A DNA stretch of 64,000 bases from Paracoccus sp. S3-43. GTDB taxonomy: Bacteria; Pseudomonadota; Alphaproteobacteria; Rhodobacterales; Rhodobacteraceae. The notes under the pieces were generated by a model. It made no database searches and was not told where the DNA came from. It saw nothing but the letters and a program-made list of their open reading frames with translations. Of this stretch, positions 53,242 through 61,098 are shown piece after piece; position 1 is the stretch's first letter, and the number at the start of each line of letters is the position of its first letter. A program made the translations under genes and the position numbers. The DNA lies in the NCBI RefSeq assembly GCF_029027965.1, contig NZ_CP119082.1, positions 476,001 through 540,000 on the forward strand, given 5' to 3'.

Positions 53242-54258
53242 ATGACAGGATCGGAACGGCAGGGGGTGCCCGGCAGGGAAAGCCACCGCGTGCATATCGT
53301 CATCTATCCCGGTTTCAAGTCGATGGAGGCCGTCGGCCCGATCAATGTGCTGAGCTATGCCAACCGCCATCTGGCCGCGCGCGGCGATCCGCGCCGCTAC
53401 GACATCGTCCTGGCCGCGCCCGAACCCGGCATGATCCCCTCGGACACGCCGATCTCGCTGGAGGCCGTTGCCGGATTGCCGGAGGACGGATCGCTGGCCA
53501 CGGTGATGATCGCCGGGGCGGTGGAGATCGAGGCGGTGCTGGCGCGCGAGACCGGGCTGGTGGACTGGTGCCGCAGGCGGGCCTTTGACGCCGAACGCTT
53601 TGCCGCGCTGTGCTCGGGGTCGTTCTTCCTGGCGGCGGCGGGGCTTCTGGACCGGCGCCGGGCGGCGACGCATTGGAGCGTGGCGGACCTGCTGCGGCGG
53701 CGCTTTCCCCATGTCCGCGTCGATGCCGACGCGATCTTCGTGCAGGACGGCAGCCTGTGGACCTCGGCCGGGGTGACGGCGGCGATCGACCTGGCGCTGG
53801 CCTTCGTCGAGCAGGATTTCGGCCGCGACCTGGCGCTGGCCGTGGCGCGCGATCTGGTGATCTATCTCAAGCGTCCGGGCGGGCAGTCGCAGTTCAGCGC
53901 CGCCCTGACCAGCCAGATGAGCGGCCCGCCGGGGATGCGCGACATCCAGGCCTGGCTGCTGGCCAGCCTGGACCAGCCGCTGCGCATCCCCGACATGGCC
54001 GCCCGCGCCGGGATGAGCCCGCGCAACTTCACCCGCCTGTTCACCGCCGAACTGGGCACCAGCCCGGCCAGCTATCTGGAACGGGCGCGCTGCGAACGCG
54101 CCAAGGCGCTGCTGCTGGACAGCGAGCTGCCGATGAAGGCCATAGCCTTCCGCTGCGGCTTCACCTCGGACGAGCAGTTGCGCAAGGCGTTCCTGCGCCG
54201 CTTTTCGCTGACGCCGCGCGACTATCGCGACCGCTTCAGAACCACGCGGCAGGCGTGA
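53242..54258 (+). CDS. GlxA-type AraC-family regulator
   Basis: A 338-residue protein with an N-terminal DJ-1/PfpI-like domain (nucleophile elbow [12 protein letters not shown], followed by RRAATHW) and a C-terminal double helix-turn-helix AraC domain ([19 protein letters not shown] and [17 protein letters not shown]). Such proteins control nitrogen or amine catabolism in several bacteria. Here it faces the alcohol dehydrogenase and may regulate it in addition to Zur; its ligand is unknown. Confidence 0.88.
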   Translation: MTGSERQGVPGRESHRVHIVIYPGFKSMEAVGPINVLSYANRHLAARGDPRRYDIVLAAPEPGMIPSDTPISLEAVAGLPEDGSLATVMIAGAVEIEAVLARETGLVDWCRRRAFDAERFAALCSGSFFLAAAGLLDRRRAATHWSVADLLRRRFPHVRVDADAIFVQDGSLWTSAGVTAAIDLALAFVEQDFGRDLALAVARDLVIYLKRPGGQSQFSAALTSQMSGPPGMRDIQAWLLASLDQPLRIPDMAARAGMSPRNFTRLFTAELGTSPASYLERARCERAKALLLDSELPMKAIAFRCGFTSDEQLRKAFLRRFSLTPRDYRDRFRTTRQA

Positions 54259-54286
54259 CGGGCGGATGGCGGGCGATCCGGCGCGA

Positions 54287-55084
54287 TCAGGGCCGCCGTC
54301 CGAAGACGACGTAATTGTCCAGCATCTGCCAGGCGGTTCCGACCTCGGCAAATCCGGCATGGCGCAGGGCGGCGATGTGGAAATCCACCGGGCAATCCTC
54401 GCCGCTGCCGGCGCGCTTGGGGGGCCGGGCGGCGTAGAAGGCGTCCCGTTGCGCCTTCAGCGGGGCCAGTCGGGGGATGCGTTCCGCACGCTGCCACCAC
54501 GTCGCCCAGTCGTCCTCGCCGCTTTTGACCGCCGCTTGTTCGATGCGCTGCCTTATCGTCTGGGCGATGGACCGCAGGGTCGGCCAGCGGGCGTCAAAGC
54601 GCATATGGTCGCCGTTCATGACGATGCCGCCCGATGGCAGCAGCTCTCCGGCCGCGCCATAGAATTCGGCCAGCTCTCCCGGTGTCAGCCAGTGAAGCGC
54701 GGTGGTCGAGACCAGGGCGACCGGCGGCGCGGCCCCCATCGCGCGCGCGGCATCCAGCACCTTTGCGGCCCAGTCCGGCCGGGCAAGATCGGCCTCGATG
54801 ACGCGCAGGCGGTCCCGATGCGGTTCAAGCGCCACCCGCGCCATGTCCAGCAGCATGACATCGGCATCCACCGCGACCACATGGGCGGCGGGAAAGCGTT
54901 CCAACAGCCGCTGGCTCAGCGATCCGGGTCCGCAGGCGGCGTCGATGACCGTGAAACCGTCGCCGAAACATGCGGCCAGGATCTCGAACATCACGCCGAA
55001 GCGTTCTTCGCGCTGCTCGATATAGCCTTCCTGCTGGCGGTCCCATTTGTCCAGAAGGTCCAGGATGTCCTGATTGCCTGCCAT
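54287..55084 (-). CDS. SAM-dependent methyltransferase
   Basis: A 265-residue class I methyltransferase: motif I VIDAACGPGSLSQRL, acidic end of strand 2 VVAVDADVMLL, motif post-I IEADLARPDW, and a later GGIVMNGDHM. Substrate unknown. AAAGGAAATCC stands before ATG 55084. It is on the same strand as, and downstream of, cobW copy C (86 bases), so it could be part of the hisI-led unit. Confidence 0.85.
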   Translation of the reverse strand: MAGNQDILDLLDKWDRQQEGYIEQREERFGVMFEILAACFGDGFTVIDAACGPGSLSQRLLERFPAAHVVAVDADVMLLDMARVALEPHRDRLRVIEADLARPDWAAKVLDAARAMGAAPPVALVSTTALHWLTPGELAEFYGAAGELLPSGGIVMNGDHMRFDARWPTLRSIAQTIRQRIEQAAVKSGEDDWATWWQRAERIPRLAPLKAQRDAFYAARPPKRAGSGEDCPVDFHIAALRHAGFAEVGTAWQMLDNYVVFGRRP

Positions 55085-55170
55085 CGGATTTCCTTTCCGT
55101 CCCATCCATCGGACGCTTTTCTAGAAGACCCTGCCCGCGCCTGGAAGGGCTGCCTTCCGCTTGGCGACGA

Positions 55171-56412
55171 TCAGCCCTGCGACAGGCTGGCCACCGTCGA
55201 GGGCCAGGGGTCATCGAAGGCCGCGCCCGCTTTCCAGGCCGCGATCTCGTCCGGCGTGCAGAAACAGTCCCGCACGGCGGCGACGAAATCATCCAGCCCG
55301 TCGCGGTCGCCGATCACCGTCAGCCGGCAGCGGCGGTCGCCGAATTCGGGCGACATGCCGGCCAGCCGCTGCCGCATGTCCGCGCGTTCCTGGGGCAGCA
55401 GGTTCAGGCTTTCGTCCTCCAGGGCCGCGATCTTCCAGTAGTTGACGATTTCCAGCCCGATGCTGCCCGCCGTCTGGTTCCACAACAGCTGCAACCGGTC
55501 GCGGGACGGCAGCCAGAAGAAACCCTTGCTGCGATAGATGCCGATGCCAAGGGAATGGTTGTAAACCTGCCACAGGCGTCGCGGATGGAAGGGCCGGGGA
55601 TCCGCGATCACCCTGCTGTCGATCCGATAGCTTTCCGGCCCGGACATCGACCGGGTGCCATGGGCCTTGTCCCAATCGGTCAGTTCGGCCCCAAGGGTAG
55701 CGACCCGCGCATGGTCATAGGGCGGCAGCGCCAGCACATCCGCCAGCCGGACATTGCCCCATTGCATCCCCATGATGTCGGCAAAGGGGTTGATCGGATG
55801 GATGGCCTCGGCCACGGCGCGCAGGGTTTCGCCGGTCACCTTGTCCATCTTGCCCAGCAGGATGCGGCTGGCGAACATGATCTGTTCGGCCAGCAGGTTC
55901 TCGATCCCGCGCCGCCCGGATGCAAGGTTCCGCGAGGCGGCGGGCCGGATGGCGCGGCCAAGATCGTGGTCCCGCGCCAGCGTCAGCGTATCCACGACCG
56001 ACAGGAAGCCGTGCAGCCGCAGGCCGGGATGCGCCTCGATCGCCTGCAACAGCGGCCAGGGATGGGTGCTGCCCGAGGTCTCGATGAGGATATGCGTGGC
56101 GCGGCCCTGGCCCGTCACCTGGCCCACCGCGCGGGCAAAATGGTCCAGTCCCCGCGTGCCGCTGATGCTGCCTGCGGGAATGGCCGCAAAGCGCGGATCG
56201 CGGCGCGAGATCACCTCGGACGTGTCGAGGATCGCGCCATCGACGTCCAGTTCGCTCATCTCGTTGACGATCACGCCGATCCGCAGGTGCGGCATTCCCC
56301 TGGCCTGAACCAGCAGGCTTTGCAGCAGCGTGGTCTTTCCCGCGCCCAGAAACCCGTTGAGGATCGTCACCGGAACCCGCGGCGTGGGTTTTTCACGCGC
56401 GGAAGGCGTCAC
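55171..56412 (-). CDS. CobW-like GTPase without the CxCC motif (copy C)
   Basis: A 413-residue G3E-family protein. Walker A is intact ([14 protein letters not shown]), as is the VNEMSELDVDG switch region and a long C-terminal CobW_C domain (FHPRRLWQVYNH ... GFFWLPSR). Where copies A, B and D have G-C-x-C-C-T this one reads IPAGSISGTRGL, so all three metal-binding Cys are lost. It begins with GTG 56412, overlapping the small gene upstream by GTGA. It may be a regulatory or nucleotide-only partner of the other CobW proteins. Confidence 0.85.
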   Translation of the reverse strand: MTPSAREKPTPRVPVTILNGFLGAGKTTLLQSLLVQARGMPHLRIGVIVNEMSELDVDGAILDTSEVISRRDPRFAAIPAGSISGTRGLDHFARAVGQVTGQGRATHILIETSGSTHPWPLLQAIEAHPGLRLHGFLSVVDTLTLARDHDLGRAIRPAASRNLASGRRGIENLLAEQIMFASRILLGKMDKVTGETLRAVAEAIHPINPFADIMGMQWGNVRLADVLALPPYDHARVATLGAELTDWDKAHGTRSMSGPESYRIDSRVIADPRPFHPRRLWQVYNHSLGIGIYRSKGFFWLPSRDRLQLLWNQTAGSIGLEIVNYWKIAALEDESLNLLPQERADMRQRLAGMSPEFGDRRCRLTVIGDRDGLDDFVAAVRDCFCTPDEIAAWKAGAAFDDPWPSTVASLSQG

Positions 56413-56645
56413 TGTCTTGCGGCGCCCCGCGCGTCCGCCAGCCGCGATTCGGCCTGACGGAACCAGGCGAGGGTGCGGGCGTGATGGGCCGGTCCCCATC
56501 TTTCGATGAATTTCCCGGTGTGGAAATCGTGGCCGTCCTCCAGGGCGGCGATCCGGCCTGCCAGATAATCCGCCGTCAGCGGGATGCCGCATTTGACGGT
56601 GATGCAATGTTCCCATTCTTCATAGGTCCGCGGCACGAAGTCCAT
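56409..56645 (-). CDS. Small conserved-looking protein next to cobW
   Basis: A 78-residue protein (MDFVPRTYEEWEHCITVKCG...) with two Cys in an HC-x4-C arrangement (EHCITVKCGIPLT) and a later HDFHTGKFIERWGPAHHARTL-type segment with four His. It has no signal peptide or membrane helix. No family is recognised. It lies 43 bases after hisI and overlaps the cobW copy C start, so it is made together with that GTPase; its His/Cys make metal handling possible. Confidence 0.7.
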   Translation of the reverse strand: MDFVPRTYEEWEHCITVKCGIPLTADYLAGRIAALEDGHDFHTGKFIERWGPAHHARTLAWFRQAESRLADARGAARQ

Positions 56646-56688
56646 GTCTGCCTCATGTGGCGTGGGGGGTGGGGGGTGGGCGCGTTCG

Positions 56689-57153
56689 TCAAAGCTGTGT
56701 CGGATTGGGGGCATCGCCATAGACCGCGACGGGATCGAAGACCTTTTCCCCTTCCGTGAAGGCAAGCCTCGGCTGCTGGTCCCCGCCCAGCGGCACCGCG
56801 CGATAGAAGCAGGAACGATAGCCGACATGGCAGCTTGCGCCGCCCGCGATCTCGACCCGCAGCCAGATCGCGTCCTGATCGTCGTCGATGCGCATCTCGA
56901 CGATCTTCTGGACCAGGCCGCTGCTTGCCCCCTTGTGCCAGAGGCATTGGCGCGCCCGGCTCCAGTAATGCGCCTCGCCGGTCTGGATGCTCAGCGTCAG
57001 CGCCTGGGCGTTCATGGCGCCCATCATCAGCACCTCGCCGGTCGCGGCATCGGTGGTGACGACCGGGATCAGCCCGTCGGGTCCGAATTTCGGGGCAAGA
57101 TCGTGGCTTTCCTCGACCTGTTCGACGGTGAGGCGGGGGGAAAAGATGGACAT
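56689..57153 (-). CDS. hisI: Phosphoribosyl-AMP cyclohydrolase, variant copy
   Basis: Opens the adenine ring of PR-AMP in histidine synthesis. The 154-residue protein has the W-x-KGA-S-G core (CLWHKGASSGLVQ). The usual Zn/Mg segment D-C-D-x-D reads D-D-D-Q-D here (MRIDDDQDAIW), so the first zinc Cys is Asp; the other two (ASCHVG and RSCFYR) remain. No other his gene lies near, so this is probably a second copy used under zinc shortage. It faces cobW copy D across a Zur-type box. Confidence 0.87.
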   Translation of the reverse strand: MSIFSPRLTVEQVEESHDLAPKFGPDGLIPVVTTDAATGEVLMMGAMNAQALTLSIQTGEAHYWSRARQCLWHKGASSGLVQKIVEMRIDDDQDAIWLRVEIAGGASCHVGYRSCFYRAVPLGGDQQPRLAFTEGEKVFDPVAVYGDAPNPTQL

Positions 57154-57253
57154 TCTGCTTTCGTATCTGGGCTGGGGACAATGACGGCATCCGCGAGGGC
57201 CGGTGGCCGGACAGAAAACGGCATTGCGGGGTCGGGTGATTCTCGCTAATCAA

Positions 57254-57271
57254 GTAACGTGATAACATTAC
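57254..57271 (+). promoter_or_regulatory. Zur-type box 5 (cobW-D / hisI divergent promoters)
   Basis: GTAACGTGATAACATTAC contains the core GTGATAACATTAC, 15 bases before cobW copy D and 100 bases before hisI on the other strand. It is the only box in the gap, so it probably serves both directions. Confidence 0.78.
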
Positions 57272-57286
57272 ACTTACGAGGATGCC

Positions 57287-58510
57287 ATGCCGATCAGCCA
57301 GCAAAGCCGCGACAAGCGCTTGCCCGTCACCGTCCTGTCCGGCTTCCTGGGAGCCGGAAAGACCACGCTTCTGAATCACATCCTCAACAATCGCGAAGGC
57401 CGTCGCGTCGCCGTCATCGTCAATGACATGTCCGAGGTCAATATCGACGCCGATCTGGTGCGCGACGGGGCGGAACTGAACCGGGCCGAGGAAAAGCTGG
57501 TCGAGATGACCAATGGCTGCATCTGCTGCACGCTGCGCGACGACCTGCTGCAAGGGGTGCGCAAGCTTGCCGAGGAAGGGCGCTTCGACTATCTGCTGAT
57601 CGAAGGCACCGGCATCGCCGAGCCTCTGCCCGTCGCCGCGACCTTCGATTTCCGCGACGAGAACGGCGACAGCCTGTCGGATGTCGCGCGGCTGGACACG
57701 ATGGTCACGGTGGTCGATGCGATCAACCTGACGAACGATTTCGCCAGCGACGACTTTATCGCCGAGCGTGGCGAGAGCCTGGGCGAAGAGGACGAACGCA
57801 CCCTGGTCGACCTGCTGACCGACCAGATCGAATTCGCCGATGTCGTGGTGCTGAACAAGGCCACCGATGCCGGACCCGAGCGGCTGGACAGGGCGCGCAA
57901 GATCGTGCGGGCGCTGAACCCGGACGCCAGGCTGATCGAGACGGATTTCGGGCGTGTCGAGGCCACGGCGATCTTCGACACCGGCCTGTTCGATTTCGAC
58001 AAGGCGCATCTGCATCCGATGTGGGCCAAGGAACTGTATGGATTTCAGGACCATGTGCCGGAAACCGAGGAATACGGCATCTCGTCCTTCGTCTATCGTG
58101 CCCGCAGGCCGTTCCATCCCCGCAAGATCCACGACCTGTTCAACGGCGACCTGCCCGGCGTGATCCGCGCCAAGGGGCATTTCTGGATCGCCAGCCGCCC
58201 CAACTGGGCGGTCGAGTTCAGCCTGGCGGGCGTCGTCTCGTCGGTCAGGCCCCTGGGCGGCTGGTGGGTGTCGGTGCCGCGCGAACGCTGGCCGACCCAT
58301 CCCGATGCGCTGAACGAGGTGCGAAAGGTCTGGGAAGAACCCTGGGGCGACCGGCGCCAGGAACTGGTGTTCATCGGCTCGGGCATGGACAAGGACGCGC
58401 TGATCGCAAGGCTCGATGCGGCCCTGGTCGATGCCTGGGACTTTACCCCGCAGGCCTGGGCGAACCTGCCCGATCCCTTCCCGCAATGGGGGCAGCGCCG
58501 GGTCGCCTGA
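57287..58510 (+). CDS. CobW/COG0523 metal-chaperone GTPase (copy D, ZigA-like)
   Basis: A 407-residue G3E GTPase with [13 protein letters not shown], the CxCC motif in [19 protein letters not shown] and a full C-terminal domain ending in [10 protein letters not shown]. Length and ends match the larger, Zur-induced zinc type (ZigA/ZagA/YciC). It leads a unit with DUF1826 and DUF6525 and lies only 15 bases behind the Zur-type box. It is the likeliest zinc metallochaperone of the four copies. Confidence 0.93.
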   Translation: MPISQQSRDKRLPVTVLSGFLGAGKTTLLNHILNNREGRRVAVIVNDMSEVNIDADLVRDGAELNRAEEKLVEMTNGCICCTLRDDLLQGVRKLAEEGRFDYLLIEGTGIAEPLPVAATFDFRDENGDSLSDVARLDTMVTVVDAINLTNDFASDDFIAERGESLGEEDERTLVDLLTDQIEFADVVVLNKATDAGPERLDRARKIVRALNPDARLIETDFGRVEATAIFDTGLFDFDKAHLHPMWAKELYGFQDHVPETEEYGISSFVYRARRPFHPRKIHDLFNGDLPGVIRAKGHFWIASRPNWAVEFSLAGVVSSVRPLGGWWVSVPRERWPTHPDALNEVRKVWEEPWGDRRQELVFIGSGMDKDALIARLDAALVDAWDFTPQAWANLPDPFPQWGQRRVA

Positions 58511-58597
58511 ACGGGATGGCCGACGCACGGGGGCGGGAAGACGCCCCCGGTGACACCGCCGCAAGCGCGGCACCCCAGCAAGGAACGTCACAGGCAT

Positions 58598-59251
58598 ATG
58601 TCAAGGACCGATATCGCAAGCCCGCCCGCACCCGCCGAGGCCCTGCGGCTTCTGGAATCCGCCAGCGGGCTTGCCCTGCAACAGATCGCGCAGCCGGGCA
58701 TCGGCGCGGCGGTCTGGCGGCGCGACCGCGCGCCCGCCTTCGCGGAATGGGTCGAGACCATTTCGCCCGGACACCTGCCCGCCCTGCGTGCCCTTGTGGA
58801 TTTCCGGGCGGTCGAGAACTGCATCCATGCCGCCTGCGACCTGTCCGGCCTGCCTGCCGGACCGATGCGCGATCTGCTGGCCAGCGACATCGCGGCGCTG
58901 GCGCTGATGTTCGCCCGGATCATGCGAAATCCGCTGATGCATATCCGCTTCGAAGCCGTGACGACGAATGCCTGCCGCAAGTTCCATGTGGATCAGATCC
59001 CCGCGCGCCTGCTCTGCACCTACCGGGGACCGGGCACGCAATTCGGGCTGAAAGACGACAGCGGCGAGGTTGCCTTGGCCGGAGAGATGCGGACCGGAGA
59101 CGTCGCGGTGCTGCGCGGCGCGCTTTGGCCCGGCAAGGAGGCCACACGGCTGCTGCACCGTTCCCCGCCCATTGAGGGGACCGGGGACGTGCGCTTGTTC
59201 CTGGCGCTCGATCCCGCCGTGGACACCGCCGGGGCACGGAGGCTGCATTGA
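58598..59251 (+). CDS. DUF1826 protein
   Basis: A 217-residue protein of the DUF1826 type, a family often found beside COG0523 genes. The conserved middle reads MHIRFEAVTTNACRKFHVDQ, with CTYRGPGTQF and LHRSPPI further on; the His and Cys could bind metal or substrate, and the arrangement resembles small iron-dependent oxygenase folds. No signal peptide. ATG 58598 follows AAGGAACG. The next gene begins with a TTGA overlap. Role unknown. Confidence 0.78.
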   Translation: MSRTDIASPPAPAEALRLLESASGLALQQIAQPGIGAAVWRRDRAPAFAEWVETISPGHLPALRALVDFRAVENCIHAACDLSGLPAGPMRDLLASDIAALALMFARIMRNPLMHIRFEAVTTNACRKFHVDQIPARLLCTYRGPGTQFGLKDDSGEVALAGEMRTGDVAVLRGALWPGKEATRLLHRSPPIEGTGDVRLFLALDPAVDTAGARRLH

Positions 59252-59574
59252 CGCGCAGCAATCTGGCCACCTCTCTGCGCCGTCGCTACAGGGCGTCGTC
59301 GATCGCGCAATATGACCGCTTGCCCCCGGAACTGCGCCACTGGCTTGCGCAGGCGGTGCTGCCGTGGAGTCCGCAGTCCGTCCTGCGGCTGTGGCAGCGC
59401 CTGATCCGGGACGCCCGCGGCGATACGGCGATCGTGCTGCAAAGACTTGATCTTGCGGAACAGCGGATGCTGGCGAAGGATCGGCCCCGTGTCTGGGGCG
59501 ATACCGATCCTGCCGACCCCTGCTTTCAGAACCAGGGCAGGAAAATGGGGCAGACAAAGAGGGCAGGGACCTGA
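59248..59574 (+). CDS. DUF6525-like small basic protein
   Basis: A 108-residue protein starting NLATSLRRRYRASSIAQYDRLPPELRHWL and containing LPWSPQSVLRLW, which resembles the DUF6525 family of Rhodobacterales. It begins with TTG at 59248 overlapping the DUF1826 stop, so it depends on translation of that gene. It is rich in Arg and may bind nucleic acid; function unknown. Confidence 0.62.
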   Translation: MTRSNLATSLRRRYRASSIAQYDRLPPELRHWLAQAVLPWSPQSVLRLWQRLIRDARGDTAIVLQRLDLAEQRMLAKDRPRVWGDTDPADPCFQNQGRKMGQTKRAGT

Positions 59575-59976
59575 CACCCAGACCAAGGCGGAAAAAAGAC
59601 CGCGCGAAGCGGCATCTGACAAATCGCGATGCGCGCCTTTGCAATATCCCAAGAAAACAGTTTCGGGGGCGCCAGGACTGTCGCCGGCCGCGTCGGCACG
59701 GTTGGGGAAGGGTGAAAACCATAGTCCAGCCATGCGGCGCATGGGGAAGCCATGTGACCGGAACAGCCCCATGGCTGAAGTTCCAAGTCCGGTTTCAAAC
59801 AGCCCAAACCAGAAAATTTCGAGATTTCGGAAGGTCAGTATCAAAGCGGATAAATTGCACGAATTTATCGTTGATCGAATTCACCAGGCTTTCCGCCGGC
59901 TTCTTTGGCAATTGATATACCCATGATATAAATCTTGCCATAACAATCCATCCGTGTTTTCCTTGTAATCACCTTA
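59575..59976. other. AT-rich spacer before the IS element
   Basis: About 400 bases with no convincing gene on either strand. From about 59800 the base composition is clearly richer in A and T than the island. It may be the eroded end of the island or a region rearranged with the insertion sequence. Confidence 0.5.
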
Positions 59977-60827
59977 GGTCATGTTGACAAATGGCGGAGC
60001 CAGATGCGGATCGAGGTGATGTCGATGAAGCCCAGGAAGCTCTCTGCGGTTTTGTCGTAGCGGGTGGCGACGCGGCGGGCATTCTTGAGCTTGTTGAAGC
60101 AGCGCTCGACGAGGTTGCGCAGCCGGTAAAGGGTTCGGTCCACGGCCACGCGCAGCTTGCGGGACTTTCGCATCGGGATCACCGGCACGACGTTGCGCGC
60201 CTCCATGGTTTCTCGAACCCTGTCAGAGTCATAGCCGCGATCCGCCAGCAGGACGGAGGGCTCTGGCAGGTTGTCGTCCATGATGAGGTCAAAGCCCAGA
60301 TAGTCCGATGTCTGGCCCGGCGTGATGTCCGACCTCATGGGCAGGCCTGCGCCATTGACGCGGAGGTGGATCTTTGTCGTGAAGCCACCTCGCGAACGGC
60401 CAAAACCCTGTCGCGGAGTCCCCCTTTAGCGCCCGCTGCCTGATGATGGGCGCGGACCACGGTGCTGTCGATCATCTGCAAGGCCGCTGGAACCACCCCG
60501 CTCTCGTTCAGGGCCTCCAGTATCCCTTCCCACAGCCCGGCCAGGGTCCAGCGCCGGAACTGGCGGTAGACCGACGACCACTTGCCGAACTCTTCCGGCA
60601 GGTCACGCCACGGCGAACCTGTGCGGGCTATCCAGAAAATCCCATCCAGAACAAGACGATGGTTCATGGGTTTGCGCCCGTTCGGTGCGCGGACGGCCAG
60701 AATGAAGCGTTCGTGAAACGCCCATTCCTCGTCAGACATCAGGTCTCGTGCCAAGCTGGTCTCCATCGCAGATACCAGCTTGAATCACGTTCAGCACGTC
60801 CTGTGAATCCCTTTTGTCAACACGGCC
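59977..60827 (-). mobile_element. IS5-family (IS427-type) insertion sequence, intact
   Basis: The ends form inverted repeats: left GGTCATGTTGACAAA at 59977, right end read inward GGCCGTGTTGACAAA from 60827 (13 of 15 match). TA stands directly outside both ends (TTA|GG and CC|TAA), a possible 2-base target duplication. The size, about 0.85 kb, and the two overlapping frames are usual for this group. It marks the right edge of the zinc island. Confidence 0.85.
59979..60766 (-). CDS. IS427-type transposase (two frames, programmed frameshift)
   Basis: The first frame (60766 to 60335) has the DUF4096-like start (LMSDEEWAFHERFI ... GIFWIARTGSPWRDLPEEFGKW) and the first Asp (QMIDSTVVRAHH). The second frame (to 59979) has the other catalytic residues (LADRGYDSD, RNLVERCFNKLK). 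The sense of the middle part (TPRQGFGRSRGGFTTKIHLR) is read only after a shift at the AAAGGGGG run near 60425, the normal frameshift site of this group. All DDE parts are present, so it is probably active. Confidence 0.87.
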
Positions 60828-61098
60828 TAATACTTCAGACTTTGCCAAGTGCCTTTGCTGGTTATACCCGCGCCCCCAGCAATCGATCCGTTTTTCATCG
60901 GGTGAAGCGATGACCTTGGATGCTGTTGCAGTCCCGCCGCGAATGGCCCTGCCGGAACTGCCCGGCAGGCGGGACGATCCCGACAACTCGTCCACAGATG
61001 ATTGGGCTGGCGGCCTGCGCGCGCCACGCTGGCCTCGGTCCCGCGAACTGCGGGCCGACCGCTTCAAGACGCCGCAGTCCTGAAAGGAGGAACACTTC
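60828..61098. other. Spacer before the multicopper oxidase
   Basis: Contains a possible 57-codon frame (60910-61083, start MTLDAVAVPPRMALPEL) that ends just before the oxidase Shine-Dalgarno; it has no family and weak support. No terminator or clear promoter is seen. Confidence 0.35.
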
